A DNA stretch of 7,870 nt from an uncultured Coriobacteriales bacterium (GCA_903789505.1 CAIFEU010000121.1:1-7870); one strand, 5' to 3'; shown: positions 1 to 5,856, counted from the stretch's first letter. Translations and numbers: made by a program. The notes: a model not told the origin generated them from the sequence alone.

Positions 1-2
1 CG

Positions 3-1220
3 ACCGGCCCCGCCCGGGCGCTCGCGGACGACGTGCCCTACCGGGTCAGGACGAGCCGGCCCGAGGCGGGGGCGGCGTGGTACTACTCCGACGCGAACCC
101 CTACTATGCGGCGACGGTCGACGGCGAGGGGCGGTACGCGCCGACGCCCTCCCTGGCCCCGGGCGCCGACGACGCTGACGGCGAGGTGGGCGCGGCGAGC
201 GCGGCGTCCGACGCGGGGCCGGGCGCCGGCCCGACCTACGTGACCGGCGGGGATCTGTGGTACGCGTGGGGCCGCGCCAGCGAGGCGCTGGGCGAGGCGG
301 TCGCGCTGCCGTGCACGGGGGCGGCGGGCTGGCTCGACCGGGCGGGGGCGTGCGGCTACGAGGTCGGGGCGACGCCTCGCTACGGCTCGATCATGGTCAG
401 CCGCCCCGACGGCCACGTGGCGTTCGTCGAGTACGTCGGGGACGACGGCACCGCGTACGTGAGTGAGTCCGCGAACGGCACCTCGACGACCGCGCCGACC
501 GCCGACACGGTGTCGTTCCACTTCGGCCCCCAGGGCGACTGGACGCCCGCCGGGTCCGACGTCAGCTACATCCACCTGTTTGCCGACCCCGACCTGCCTG
601 CGACTGGCTACTACGACGTCGCGGAGGACTCGTGGTACTACCGGGGCGGGTACGTCGGCTACGTAACCGAGGCGGGGATCATGACCGGGGCGACGGACGC
701 GTCCGGCAACCTCACGCACCGCTTCATGCCCGAGGACGACGTGACGCGCGGGCAGGTGGCGACGATCCTGTATCGGCTGGGGACCGACGACGCCAACGGC
801 GGCAGCGGCACGACCTCGGACTTCGTCGACGTCAGCGACAGCTACTGCACTTGGGCGGTGCAGTGGTGCTACCTCAAGGGCGTCGTCACGGGCTACACGG
901 ACGCCGCGGGGAGGCGCACCGGCTACTTTGGGCCCGACGCCCCGATCACGCGCGAGCAGTTCGCGGCGATGCTGTACCGGTTCGCCGCGGCGATGGGCGC
1001 GCCCACCGACGCCGACGAGTCCGTCCTGGACGGGATTGACGGGCGGGCGCAGGTCAGCGCCTACGCAATCACGCCGATGGCGTGGTGCTACCGGCACGGC
1101 ATTCTGACTGGCTCGGTCTGGGCGGACGGGTCGGTGCACCTGCTCCCCCAGGACAACGCCACGCGCGCCCAGGCGGCCAAGATGATGACGGTCCTGGCCC
1201 GCGACGTGTTCGGGCTGTAG
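3..1220 (+). CDS. Surface protein with CHAP-like domain and three SLH repeats (5' end missing)
   Basis: This is the C-terminal part of a probably secreted cell-wall-associated protein. The frame is open from the first complete codon, so the true start and any signal peptide lie upstream. After a low-complexity Ala/Gly/Asp linker (about 140-235) comes a CHAP-like region (about 237-580). It shows the family's WYAWGR segment (258-275) and a GHVAFVE segment (411-431) with the expected active-site His at 414-416. CHAP domains are normally Cys/His peptidoglycan amidases or peptidases. Here the position just before LWYAWGR, usually Cys, is Asp (252-254), so the domain may be inactive. Three SLH repeats follow (about 609-779, 822-989, 1050-1210), carrying the TRGQ, TREQ and TRAQ versions of the conserved motif. 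SLH repeats in Gram-positives bind secondary wall polymers, so the protein is probably held on the wall. The stop is TAG at 1218-1220. SLH assignment is firm, CHAP good, catalytic state inferred. Confidence 0.88.
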   Translation, partial: TGPARALADDVPYRVRTSRPEAGAAWYYSDANPYYAATVDGEGRYAPTPSLAPGADDADGEVGAASAASDAGPGAGPTYVTGGDLWYAWGRASEALGEAVALPCTGAAGWLDRAGACGYEVGATPRYGSIMVSRPDGHVAFVEYVGDDGTAYVSESANGTSTTAPTADTVSFHFGPQGDWTPAGSDVSYIHLFADPDLPATGYYDVAEDSWYYRGGYVGYVTEAGIMTGATDASGNLTHRFMPEDDVTRGQVATILYRLGTDDANGGSGTTSDFVDVSDSYCTWAVQWCYLKGVVTGYTDAAGRRTGYFGPDAPITREQFAAMLYRFAAAMGAPTDADESVLDGIDGRAQVSAYAITPMAWCYRHGILTGSVWADGSVHLLPQDNATRAQAAKMMTVLARDVFGL

Positions 1221-1282
1221 GACGCGCCAACCCGGTGCCATCCGGAGGGCGCCGCGCGCCGGGACGCCAACGGTGGCGCGTC
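1221..1282 (+). terminator. Long GC hairpin after the SLH gene, possible terminator
   Basis: Directly after the stop codon, a 9-base arm GACGCGCCA (1221-1229) is perfectly complementary to TGGCGCGTC (1274-1282). Inside, CCCGG (1231-1235) can pair with CCGGG (1259-1263). As an alternative inner helix, GGTGCC (1234-1239) can pair with GGCGCC (1248-1253), with one G-U. No T-run follows, so this is not a textbook intrinsic terminator. Many high-GC actinobacterial terminators lack the U-tract, so a termination or mRNA 3'-end role is reasonable but inferred. Confidence 0.45.
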
Positions 1283-1497
1283 GGTATCGGTTGGGTTACG
1301 AGACGGTTAATCACGGCCGCGCAGCGCAACGGAAACAATTCGACATCAACCTTGAAACGCAGACGCCGCGCCCGTCCGGGCGCCGCCGCCCCAGGGGAGG
1401 GCGACCCCGCGGGCGGGCGCGGCCACGGCGTGACGGGTGCGGCGCGGGCGTGCGGGAGCGGTGCCGCGCGGCCCCGAAGGAATCAGGCCAACAGTCC
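1283..1497 (+). promoter_or_regulatory. gdhA upstream region: AT-richer island and structured leader
   Basis: The stretch at about 1283-1360 is clearly less GC-rich than its surroundings and is the most likely place for the gdhA promoter. I see no pair of -35 and -10 hexamers with acceptable spacing, so no promoter is assigned. From 1360 to about 1470 the sequence returns to very high GC and includes a compact hairpin, GCGCCC (1368-1373), loop GTCC, GGGCGC (1378-1383). If transcription begins in the AT-richer island, gdhA has a structured leader of more than 100 bases. No known riboswitch class is recognised. Confidence 0.35.
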
Positions 1498-1503
1498 AGG
1501 AGG
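1498..1503 (+). promoter_or_regulatory. Ribosome binding site of gdhA
   Basis: AGGAGG lies seven bases before the ATG at 1511. The reading frame is open much further upstream (to about 1082), and this site, together with the length of family members, fixes 1511 as the start. Confidence 0.9.
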
Positions 1504-1510
1504 TTCACCC

Positions 1511-2842
1511 ATGTCCTACGTTTCCGACGTCATCGAGCGCGTCAGGCGCAACGACCCCGACCAGCCCGAGTTCGCCCAGGCGGTCACCGAGGTCCTGACG
1601 TCCATCGAGCCGGCGGTCCAGGCCCACCCCGAGTACCAGCAGCAGGGTCTGCTCGAGCGCCTCGTCGAGCCCGAGCGCGTCATCCAGTTCCGCGTGCCGT
1701 GGGTCGACGACGCGGGCAGGGTCCAGGTCAACCGCGGCTATCGCATCCAGTTCAACAGCGCCCTGGGCCCGTACAAGGGCGGCCTGCGCTTTCACCCGAC
1801 GGTCAACCTGTCGATCCTGAAGTTCCTCGGCTTCGAGCAGGTCTTCAAGAACAGCCTGACCACGCTGCCGATGGGCGGCGCCAAGGGCGGCAGCGACTTC
1901 GACCCCAAGGGCAAGTCCGACGGCGAGGTCATGCGCTTCTGCCAGAGCTTCATGACCGAGCTGCAGCGCCACATCGGGCCCGACACCGACGTGCCCGCCG
2001 GCGACATCGGCGTGGGCGGCCGCGAGATCGGCTTCCTGTTCGGCCAGTACAAGCGCCTGCGCGACGAGTGGTCCGGCGTCCTTACCGGCAAGGGCCTGTC
2101 GTTCGGCGGCTCGCTGGCGCGCACCGAGGCCACCGGCTACGGTCTGGTCTACATCGTCGACAACCTGCTCGCCAAGACGGGGGAGACCCTGGAGGGCAAG
2201 ACGGTCGACATCTCCGGCTCGGGCAACGTCGCGATCTGCGCCTGCGAGCAGGCGCAGAAGCAGGGTGCCAAGGTCGTCACGATGAGCGACTCGACCGGCT
2301 GGGTCCACGACGAAGCCGGCATCGACCTGGCCGTGGTCAAGCAGATCAAGGAGGTCGAGCGCGGCCGCATCTCCGAGTACGTCGCGCGCGCCGGCCGCGG
2401 CGAGTACCGTGAGGGCGCGGGCGTGTGGGCGGTCCCGTGCGACGTCGCGCTGCCGTGCGCCACGCAGAACGAGCTGCGCCTTGACGACGCCAAGAACCTC
2501 ATCGCGAACGGCTGCAAGGTCCTGGCCGAGGGCGCGAACATGCCCACCACGATGGACGCGACCCAGGCGGTCATCGACGCCGGCATCGCGTTCATCCCCG
2601 GCAAGGCGGCCAACGCCGGCGGCGTGGCCACCTCGGGCCTGGAGATGAGCCAGAACTCCGAGCGCCTGTCCTGGACGTTCGAGCAGGTCGACGAGAAGCT
2701 GCGCGGCATCATGGCCAGCATCTTCTCCGCCGCCGACGATGCGGCCGAGCGGTACGGCAAGCCGGGCAACTACCTGGTTGGCGCGAACATCGCCGGCTTC
2801 AGCAAGGTCGCCGACGCGATGATGGCACAGGGCATCTGCTAG
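1511..2842 (+). CDS. gdhA: NADP-specific glutamate dehydrogenase
   Basis: This 443-residue cytoplasmic enzyme reductively aminates 2-oxoglutarate with ammonia and NADPH to give glutamate (EC 1.4.1.4), the direct route of ammonia assimilation. It is a member of the hexameric family, usually about 445-450 residues, and appears complete. The substrate domain has GPYKGGLRFHP (residues 86-96, substrate-binding Lys89), PMGGAKGG with the catalytic Lys125, and PAGDIGVGGRE with the catalytic Asp165. The Rossmann domain has the dinucleotide loop GSGNVA (236-241). After the second strand it reads MSDS (258-261), matching the Ser-Asp-Ser context of the NADP-dependent E. coli enzyme and not the NAD-type clostridial pattern. 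Later conserved blocks include ALPCATQNEL, EGANMPTT and GKAANAGGVATSG. The C-terminus ends NIAGFSKVADAMMAQGIC, close to the E. coli protein. The ATG at 1511 has an AGGAGG site. It appears monocistronic, with structured DNA on both sides. NADP preference is inferred from the sequence pattern. Confidence 0.97.
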   Translation: MSYVSDVIERVRRNDPDQPEFAQAVTEVLTSIEPAVQAHPEYQQQGLLERLVEPERVIQFRVPWVDDAGRVQVNRGYRIQFNSALGPYKGGLRFHPTVNLSILKFLGFEQVFKNSLTTLPMGGAKGGSDFDPKGKSDGEVMRFCQSFMTELQRHIGPDTDVPAGDIGVGGREIGFLFGQYKRLRDEWSGVLTGKGLSFGGSLARTEATGYGLVYIVDNLLAKTGETLEGKTVDISGSGNVAICACEQAQKQGAKVVTMSDSTGWVHDEAGIDLAVVKQIKEVERGRISEYVARAGRGEYREGAGVWAVPCDVALPCATQNELRLDDAKNLIANGCKVLAEGANMPTTMDATQAVIDAGIAFIPGKAANAGGVATSGLEMSQNSERLSWTFEQVDEKLRGIMASIFSAADDAAERYGKPGNYLVGANIAGFSKVADAMMAQGIC

Positions 2843-2851
2843 CCTCGTCCT

Positions 2852-2878
2852 CCCGCCCGCTTCGATGAGCCGGGCGGG
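2852..2878 (+). terminator. Hairpin after gdhA, likely terminator
   Basis: CCCGCCCG (2852-2859) pairs perfectly with CGGGCGGG (2871-2878) around an 11-base loop, starting ten bases after the gdhA stop. It is followed by a run of G and not T, so it lacks the U-tract of a classical intrinsic terminator. Position and stem strength favour a terminator or 3'-end stabiliser. Confidence 0.5.
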
Positions 2879-3071
2879 GGGGGGCGTTCGCTGCGCGACA
2901 GGTCGGATGCGGGGCGGGTCGTCGGGGCAGGTGCCCGGCGGCCCGCCCCGGGTCAATCGGGGCGCGGGCGCCGCCCGGTCCCCCCCCCCCCCGCCCCGGC
3001 CCGCGGCGGGGGGGGGGGGGGGGGGGCGCGGGGCCCCCGGGCGGGGGGGGGGGGGGGCGGGGGGGCCGGGG
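2876..3071. repeat. Extreme G/C homopolymer and low-complexity block
   Basis: This non-coding block contains G9 (2876-2884), C13 (2980-2992), G19 (3008-3026), G15 (3043-3057), G7 (3059-3065) and G4 (3068-3071), with only short G/C interruptions in the last 90 bases. C13 and the first 13 bases of G19 could form a 13-bp stem over a 15-base GC spacer, and the G-runs could form a quadruplex. Homopolymers this long are rare in bacterial chromosomes. They may be real, hypermutable tracts, or an assembly or base-calling artefact. Nothing in the block looks coding: long open frames cross it only because stop codons are absent from G/C-only sequence. Confidence 0.85.
2941..3001 (+). repeat. Imperfect direct repeat, copy A
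   Basis: Copy A matches copy B (3079-3139) at 49 of 61 positions without gaps. The first 41 bases match at 34 positions. It contains a 7-bp hairpin, CGCCCCG (2943-2949), 7-base loop, CGGGGCG (2957-2963). Its second half runs into the C13 tract where copy B has T, G or A interruptions. At eight of the twelve differences A has G or C against A or T in B; the opposite occurs once. Confidence 0.65.
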
Positions 3072-3078
3072 CGCGCGG

Positions 3079-3139
3079 GCCCGCCCCGTCTCATGCGGGG
3101 CGCGGGAGACGCCCTGTCCCTCCCTCGCCCGCACCGTCC
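3079..3139 (+). repeat. Imperfect direct repeat, copy B
   Basis: This is the partner of copy A, with the same 7-bp stem CGCCCCG (3081-3087) and CGGGGCG (3095-3102 region, pairing around a 7-base loop). It also has an alternative pairing, CGTCTC with GAGACG. A 10-base piece, ATGCGGGGCG, occurs here at 3093-3102 and again at 2907-2916, hinting at a third, poorly preserved copy. The function is unknown: it may be a duplicated terminator-like element or a small intergenic repeat. Confidence 0.65.
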
Positions 3140-3343
3140 GCCCCCGGCGGCCCGTCCGCTCCGTGCGCCGACGGCCGCCCCTCGCCCGCGCGCGGGCACG
3201 CGCGTGGTTTTGCTGGGGAGGACCTTGCGATGCTCTCCGCCGCGCGCGGAAGGCGCGGCCGCGTGGGTAAAAGCCCCCTGTTTTCTGGGATTTCGAACGA
3301 CGCCGCCGTCTTGCGGCGACGTCGAGGCGGAAGGGGGCCTGCG
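3140..3343 (+). promoter_or_regulatory. Upstream region of the DUF3737 gene, with hairpin and two possible ribosome sites
   Basis: The first part is GC-rich and featureless. At about 3263-3300 there is a markedly less GC-rich stretch that looks like promoter or leader DNA, although no consensus hexamer pair is evident. A hairpin follows: CGACGCCGC (3298-3306) pairs with GCGGCG (3313-3318) and TCG (3322-3324), with a three-base bulge. Two Shine-Dalgarno-like sites exist: GGGGAGGA (3215-3222), seven bases before an in-frame ATG at 3230, and AAGGGGG (3331-3337), six bases before the GTG at 3344. The second is preferred because the 3230-3343 codons are unlike those of the gene. Confidence 0.4.
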
Positions 3344-4279
3344 GTGGCTGGTTCTGCTGAGGCGACGATGGCGGGCCGGGGCGGCGCGGTCGCCGCGCCC
3401 GCCGACGTGACGGGCGCGACCGACGCCGAGAAGCGCGCGGTCCGCGAGGGCGTGCTGACCGGGGAGCGCGCCCTGTTCAAGAGCCGCGGCGTGCGCGTCG
3501 AGGGGTGCGTCTTCGAGGACGGGGAGTCTCCGCTGAAGGAGTCGCGCGACGTCGAGGTCGTCGACAGCGTGTTCCGCTGGAAGTACCCGCTGTGGTACTG
3601 CCGCGACGTGACGGTCCGCCGGACGGCGTTCCTCGAGATGTCGCGCTCGGGGCTGTGGTACACGGACAACGTCGCGGTCCTCGACTCCACGGTCGAGGCG
3701 CCCAAGGAGTTCCGGCGCTGCAGGGGGGTGCGCATCGAGCGCACCAGCTTCGCCAACGCCGCCGAGACGCTGTGGACCTGCTCCGACGTCGAGCTTGCCG
3801 ACGTGTCGGCCCGCGGGGACTACTTCGCCAAGGACTGCTCGCGCCTGAGCGCCCGCAATTTCCAGCTGGTCGGCAACTACTGCTTCGACGGCGGCCGCGA
3901 CATCGCGATTGACGGCGCGCGCATGCTCTCGAAGGACTCGTTCTGGAACTGCGAGAACGTCGTCGTGCGCAACGCGACCATCATCGGCGAGTACATCGGC
4001 TGGAACTCGCGCAACCTCACCTTCGAGAACTGCACGATCGAGAGCCTGCAGGGGTTCTGCTACGTCGATGGGCTCACGCTGCGCGACTGCCGGCTGATCA
4101 ACACGACCCGCGCGTTCGAGTACTGCCACGGCCTGGACGTGCGGTCGACGACGCGCGTCGCGAGCGTCGTGAACCCCTTCGACGGCGTCATCAGCGCGCC
4201 CGGCATCGACGAGGTCGTCTTCGACGACCCTGAGGTCGACCGTTCGGCGACGCGCCTGGAGCTGGACGACCGCGGCTAG
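3344..4279 (+). CDS. DUF3737-family right-handed beta-helix protein
   Basis: This is a 311-residue protein (from GTG 3344) of the DUF3737 family, whose biochemical role is not established. The family-like part begins at LTGERALFKSRGV and continues as about eleven coils of 18-22 residues (nucleotides about 3488-4190). Each coil has a beta-strand of the form D/N-V-x-V-x-x-S/C followed by a turn with aromatic and Cys residues (KYPLWYCR, SGLWYTD, DSFWNCE, YIGWNSR, AFEYCH). This is the pectate-lyase-like parallel beta-helix pattern, giving stacked Trp/Tyr/Cys ladders. No catalytic residues, signal peptide or membrane segment can be named, so a cytoplasmic protein is likely. Family members usually begin close to the GERALF motif. 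The extra N-terminus, Ala/Gly-rich from GTG 3344 and Arg-rich if started at ATG 3230, is therefore doubtful; ATG 3368 is a third option. The stop is TAG at 4277-4279, facing the UPF0210 gene. Confidence 0.85.
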   Translation: MAGSAEATMAGRGGAVAAPADVTGATDAEKRAVREGVLTGERALFKSRGVRVEGCVFEDGESPLKESRDVEVVDSVFRWKYPLWYCRDVTVRRTAFLEMSRSGLWYTDNVAVLDSTVEAPKEFRRCRGVRIERTSFANAAETLWTCSDVELADVSARGDYFAKDCSRLSARNFQLVGNYCFDGGRDIAIDGARMLSKDSFWNCENVVVRNATIIGEYIGWNSRNLTFENCTIESLQGFCYVDGLTLRDCRLINTTRAFEYCHGLDVRSTTRVASVVNPFDGVISAPGIDEVVFDDPEVDRSATRLELDDRG

Positions 4280-4286
4280 GCGCGCC

Positions 4287-4330
4287 GCCGCGCCCCCTTC
4301 CGACCGGCAACCGGAGGGAGGGGGCGCGGC
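4287..4330. terminator. Long hairpin between convergent genes, likely bidirectional terminator
   Basis: The stem pairs 4287-4301 with 4316-4330 over 15 bp with a single G-U pair (GCCGCGCCCCCTTCC against GGGAGGGGGCGCGGC). A second small helix, CCGG-CAA-CCGG (4304-4314), caps it. It sits seven bases after the DUF3737 stop and twelve bases beyond the end of the opposite-strand UPF0210 gene, so it can serve both. No T-run is present on either side, as expected for a high-GC genome. The structure is plain in the sequence; its role is inferred from position. Confidence 0.72.
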
Positions 4331-4342
4331 ACGCGGGGCGGC

Positions 4343-5713
4343 CTAGTTCTTGAGGGAGTTCAGCGGCGCGGGCATGCGCCCACCGCGGTGGGCGAACGTC
4401 GTGCCGGCGAAGGTGTTGAGCGGCATGACTGGCGCGGTGCCCATGAGGCCGCCGAAGTGCAGCGTGTCCCCCGCCTTGTGGCCGATTGCGGGGATGACGC
4501 GCACGGCGGTCGTCTTGTTGTTGATGACGCCGATGGCCATCTCGTCGGCGATCAGCCCGGCAATCGCCTCGACCGTCGTGTCGCCCGGAATCGCGATCAT
4601 GTCCAGGCCCACCGAGCACACGCAGGTCATGGCCTCGAGCTTCTCGACCGAGAGCGAGCCGGCGCGCGCCGCGTCGATCATGCCGGCGTCCTCGGAGACC
4701 GGGATGAACGCGCCCGACAGCCCGCCGACGCTGGAGCTCGCCATGACGCCGCCCTTCTTGACCGCGTCGTTGAGCATCGCCAGCGCCGCGGTGGTGCCGG
4801 GGCCGCCGCACTTGCCGACGCCGATGATCTCGAGGATCTCGGCGACCGAGTCGCCGACGGCCGGGGTGGGGGCCAGCGACAGGTCGACGATGCCCATCTG
4901 CGCGTCCAGGCGCCGCGACGCCTCGCGGGCCATGAGCTCGCCGACGCGCGTGATCTTGAACGCCGTCGCCTTGATCATCTCGGCGACGGTCTGCATGCTG
5001 GCGTCGGCGGGCAGCTGGCGCAGCGCCGCGGCCATCACGCCGGGCCCCGAGACGCCGACGTTGATGACCTCGTCCTGCTCGCCGGTGCCGTGGACGGCCC
5101 CCGCCATGAACGGGGAGTCCTCCACCATGTTTGAGAAGACGACCAGCTTGGTCGCCCCGTAGCAGTCGGAGTCCGCGGTGAGGCGCGCCGTTTCGACGAC
5201 GGTCTGCGCCATCTTGAGCACGGCGTCCATGTTGATGCCCGCCCTCAGGCTCGCGACGTTGACGCTGGAGCACACCCGCTCGGTCGTGGCGAGCGCCTGC
5301 GGGATCGAGTCGATCAGGCGCAGGTCGGCGTCGCCCATGCCCTTGTGCACCAGCGCGGAGAACCCGCCCACGAAGTCGACGCCCACCGCGTGCGCCGCCC
5401 GGTCCAGGGCAGCCGCCAGCGGAGTGAGATCGGTCGCGCGGGTGGCGTTGGCCAGCAGCGCCATCGGAGTGACGGAGATGCGCTTGTTCACGATCGGTAT
5501 GCCATACTCGGTCTGGAGGTCGTCGGCGACGCCGACCAGGTGCTCGGCGGCCTTCGTGAGGCGGTCGTACAGCTTGTCCGCCATGCGGTCGACGTCCTCG
5601 TCGACGCAGTTCAGCGTGTTGATTCCCATCGTGATGGTGCGAACGTCGAGGTTCTGCTGGGAGACCATCGACAGGGTCTCCCCGACCTCCTCAATGGAGA
5701 TGGACATGGGCAT
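4343..5713 (-). CDS. UPF0210 (DUF711, 'PFL family') protein
   Basis: This 456-residue cytoplasmic protein belongs to a widely conserved family of unknown function. The 'PFL family' label reflects a fold resembling pyruvate formate-lyase and is not proof of that activity. Family blocks are present in order: NLDVRTITMGI (21-31), NKRISVTP (76-83), DFVGGFSALVHKG (113-125), FSNMVEDSPFMAGA (193-206), INVGVSGPGV (217-226), GVGKCGGPGTTAAL (298-311), GLSGAFIPVSEDAGM (331-345), CSVGLDMIAIPGDT (366-379) and GVINNKTTAVRVIP (395-408). Length matches the family (about 450), so the gene looks intact. The start is ATG at 5713, with AGGAAGGA nine bases upstream; a second ATG at 5707 is six bases further in and less well spaced. 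In many bacteria the family's gene lies next to an ACT-domain UPF0237 gene, but here the upstream neighbour is a divergent membrane-protein gene and no UPF0237 gene is visible. Transcription probably ends at the 4287-4330 hairpin. Confidence 0.95.
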   Translation of the reverse strand: MPMSISIEEVGETLSMVSQQNLDVRTITMGINTLNCVDEDVDRMADKLYDRLTKAAEHLVGVADDLQTEYGIPIVNKRISVTPMALLANATRATDLTPLAAALDRAAHAVGVDFVGGFSALVHKGMGDADLRLIDSIPQALATTERVCSSVNVASLRAGINMDAVLKMAQTVVETARLTADSDCYGATKLVVFSNMVEDSPFMAGAVHGTGEQDEVINVGVSGPGVMAAALRQLPADASMQTVAEMIKATAFKITRVGELMAREASRRLDAQMGIVDLSLAPTPAVGDSVAEILEIIGVGKCGGPGTTAALAMLNDAVKKGGVMASSSVGGLSGAFIPVSEDAGMIDAARAGSLSVEKLEAMTCVCSVGLDMIAIPGDTTVEAIAGLIADEMAIGVINNKTTAVRVIPAIGHKAGDTLHFGGLMGTAPVMPLNTFAGTTFAHRGGRMPAPLNSLKN

Positions 5714-5722
5714 GGGCGGGCG

Positions 5723-5730
5723 TCCTTCCT
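5723..5730 (-). promoter_or_regulatory. Ribosome binding site of the UPF0210 gene
   Basis: Read on the minus strand this is AGGAAGGA within the purine-rich AAGAGGAAGGA. It ends nine bases before the ATG at 5713, which favours that start over the nearby in-frame ATG at 5707. Confidence 0.75.
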
Positions 5731-5776
5731 CTTGCGCGTCCCGTCGCGGCCGCCCGGCCGCGTGGGACGTGGGCGG

Positions 5777-5790
5777 ATTGCATCTGCAAT
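5777..5790. promoter_or_regulatory. Perfect inverted repeat in the divergent promoter region, possible operator
   Basis: ATTGCATCTGCAAT is a perfect 6-2-6 inverted repeat in an AT-richer patch between the divergent UPF0210 and MprF-like genes. Its left half contains the candidate plus-strand -35 (TTGCAT). Its right edge overlaps the candidate minus-strand -10. That placement is typical of a regulator binding site able to act on both genes. No specific regulator family is recognised; operator function is inferred. Confidence 0.5.
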
Positions 5791-5805
5791 GATAACGGGC
5801 ATACT
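5778..5805 (+). promoter_or_regulatory. Candidate promoter for the MprF-like gene
   Basis: TTGCAT (5778-5783) and CATACT (5800-5805) have 16-base spacing and match the vegetative consensus at three and four of six positions. This would give a leader of about 100 bases before the GTG at 5914. A second -10-like element with a TG extension, TGCGATACT (5837-5845), lies downstream without a clear -35. Either could be used. The call is weak. Confidence 0.35.
5789..5794 (-). promoter_or_regulatory. Candidate -10 element for the UPF0210 gene
   Basis: On the minus strand this reads TATCAT, matching five of six bases of the -10 consensus, in the only AT-richer part of the region and about 76 bases before the ATG at 5713. 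The sequence at the -35 distance (CCGACG) is poor. It overlaps the end of the 5777-5790 inverted repeat. Confidence 0.4.
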
Positions 5806-5856
5806 CTGTGGCGTCGGCACGTTCCTGCCGATGACGTGCGATACTGCCAAATAACC

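Noticed and set aside
1082..1510. Extension of gdhA to an earlier start at 1082
   Set aside because: The frame is open, but the extension overlaps the SLH gene, encodes Arg/Gly/Pro-rich noise and would exceed the family length. The AGGAGG before 1511 and the conserved N-terminal length fix the later start.
1273..2412. A 379-codon plus-strand frame overlapping gdhA
   Set aside because: It is out of frame with a complete, well-conserved gdhA, and its product is an Arg/Pro-rich shadow.
2941..3139. CRISPR array or mobile-element ends
   Set aside because: There are only two imperfect copies without regular spacers, and no transposase, target-site duplication or Cas gene is in the window.
3263..3300. 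Possible tRNA T-arm because of GGGATTTCGAAC
   Set aside because: The five bases on each side of TTTCGAA are not complementary, and no acceptor or anticodon stem can be formed nearby.
2865..3410. A 181-codon plus-strand frame through the G/C tracts
   Set aside because: It is open only because G/C-only sequence cannot contain stops. The product is poly-Gly and poly-Pro, with no ribosome site or family resemblance.
1505..4129. An 874-codon open frame on the minus strand across gdhA and the DUF3737 gene
   Set aside because: It runs antisense to two recognisable genes and through the homopolymer block. Its product is an Ala/Arg/Asp/Leu-rich string with no family similarity. Long antisense frames are expected when third positions are almost always G or C.
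4350..5162. Plus-strand frames of 248-270 codons opposite the UPF0210 gene
   Set aside because: They are antisense to a fully conserved family protein and have no supporting signals of their own.
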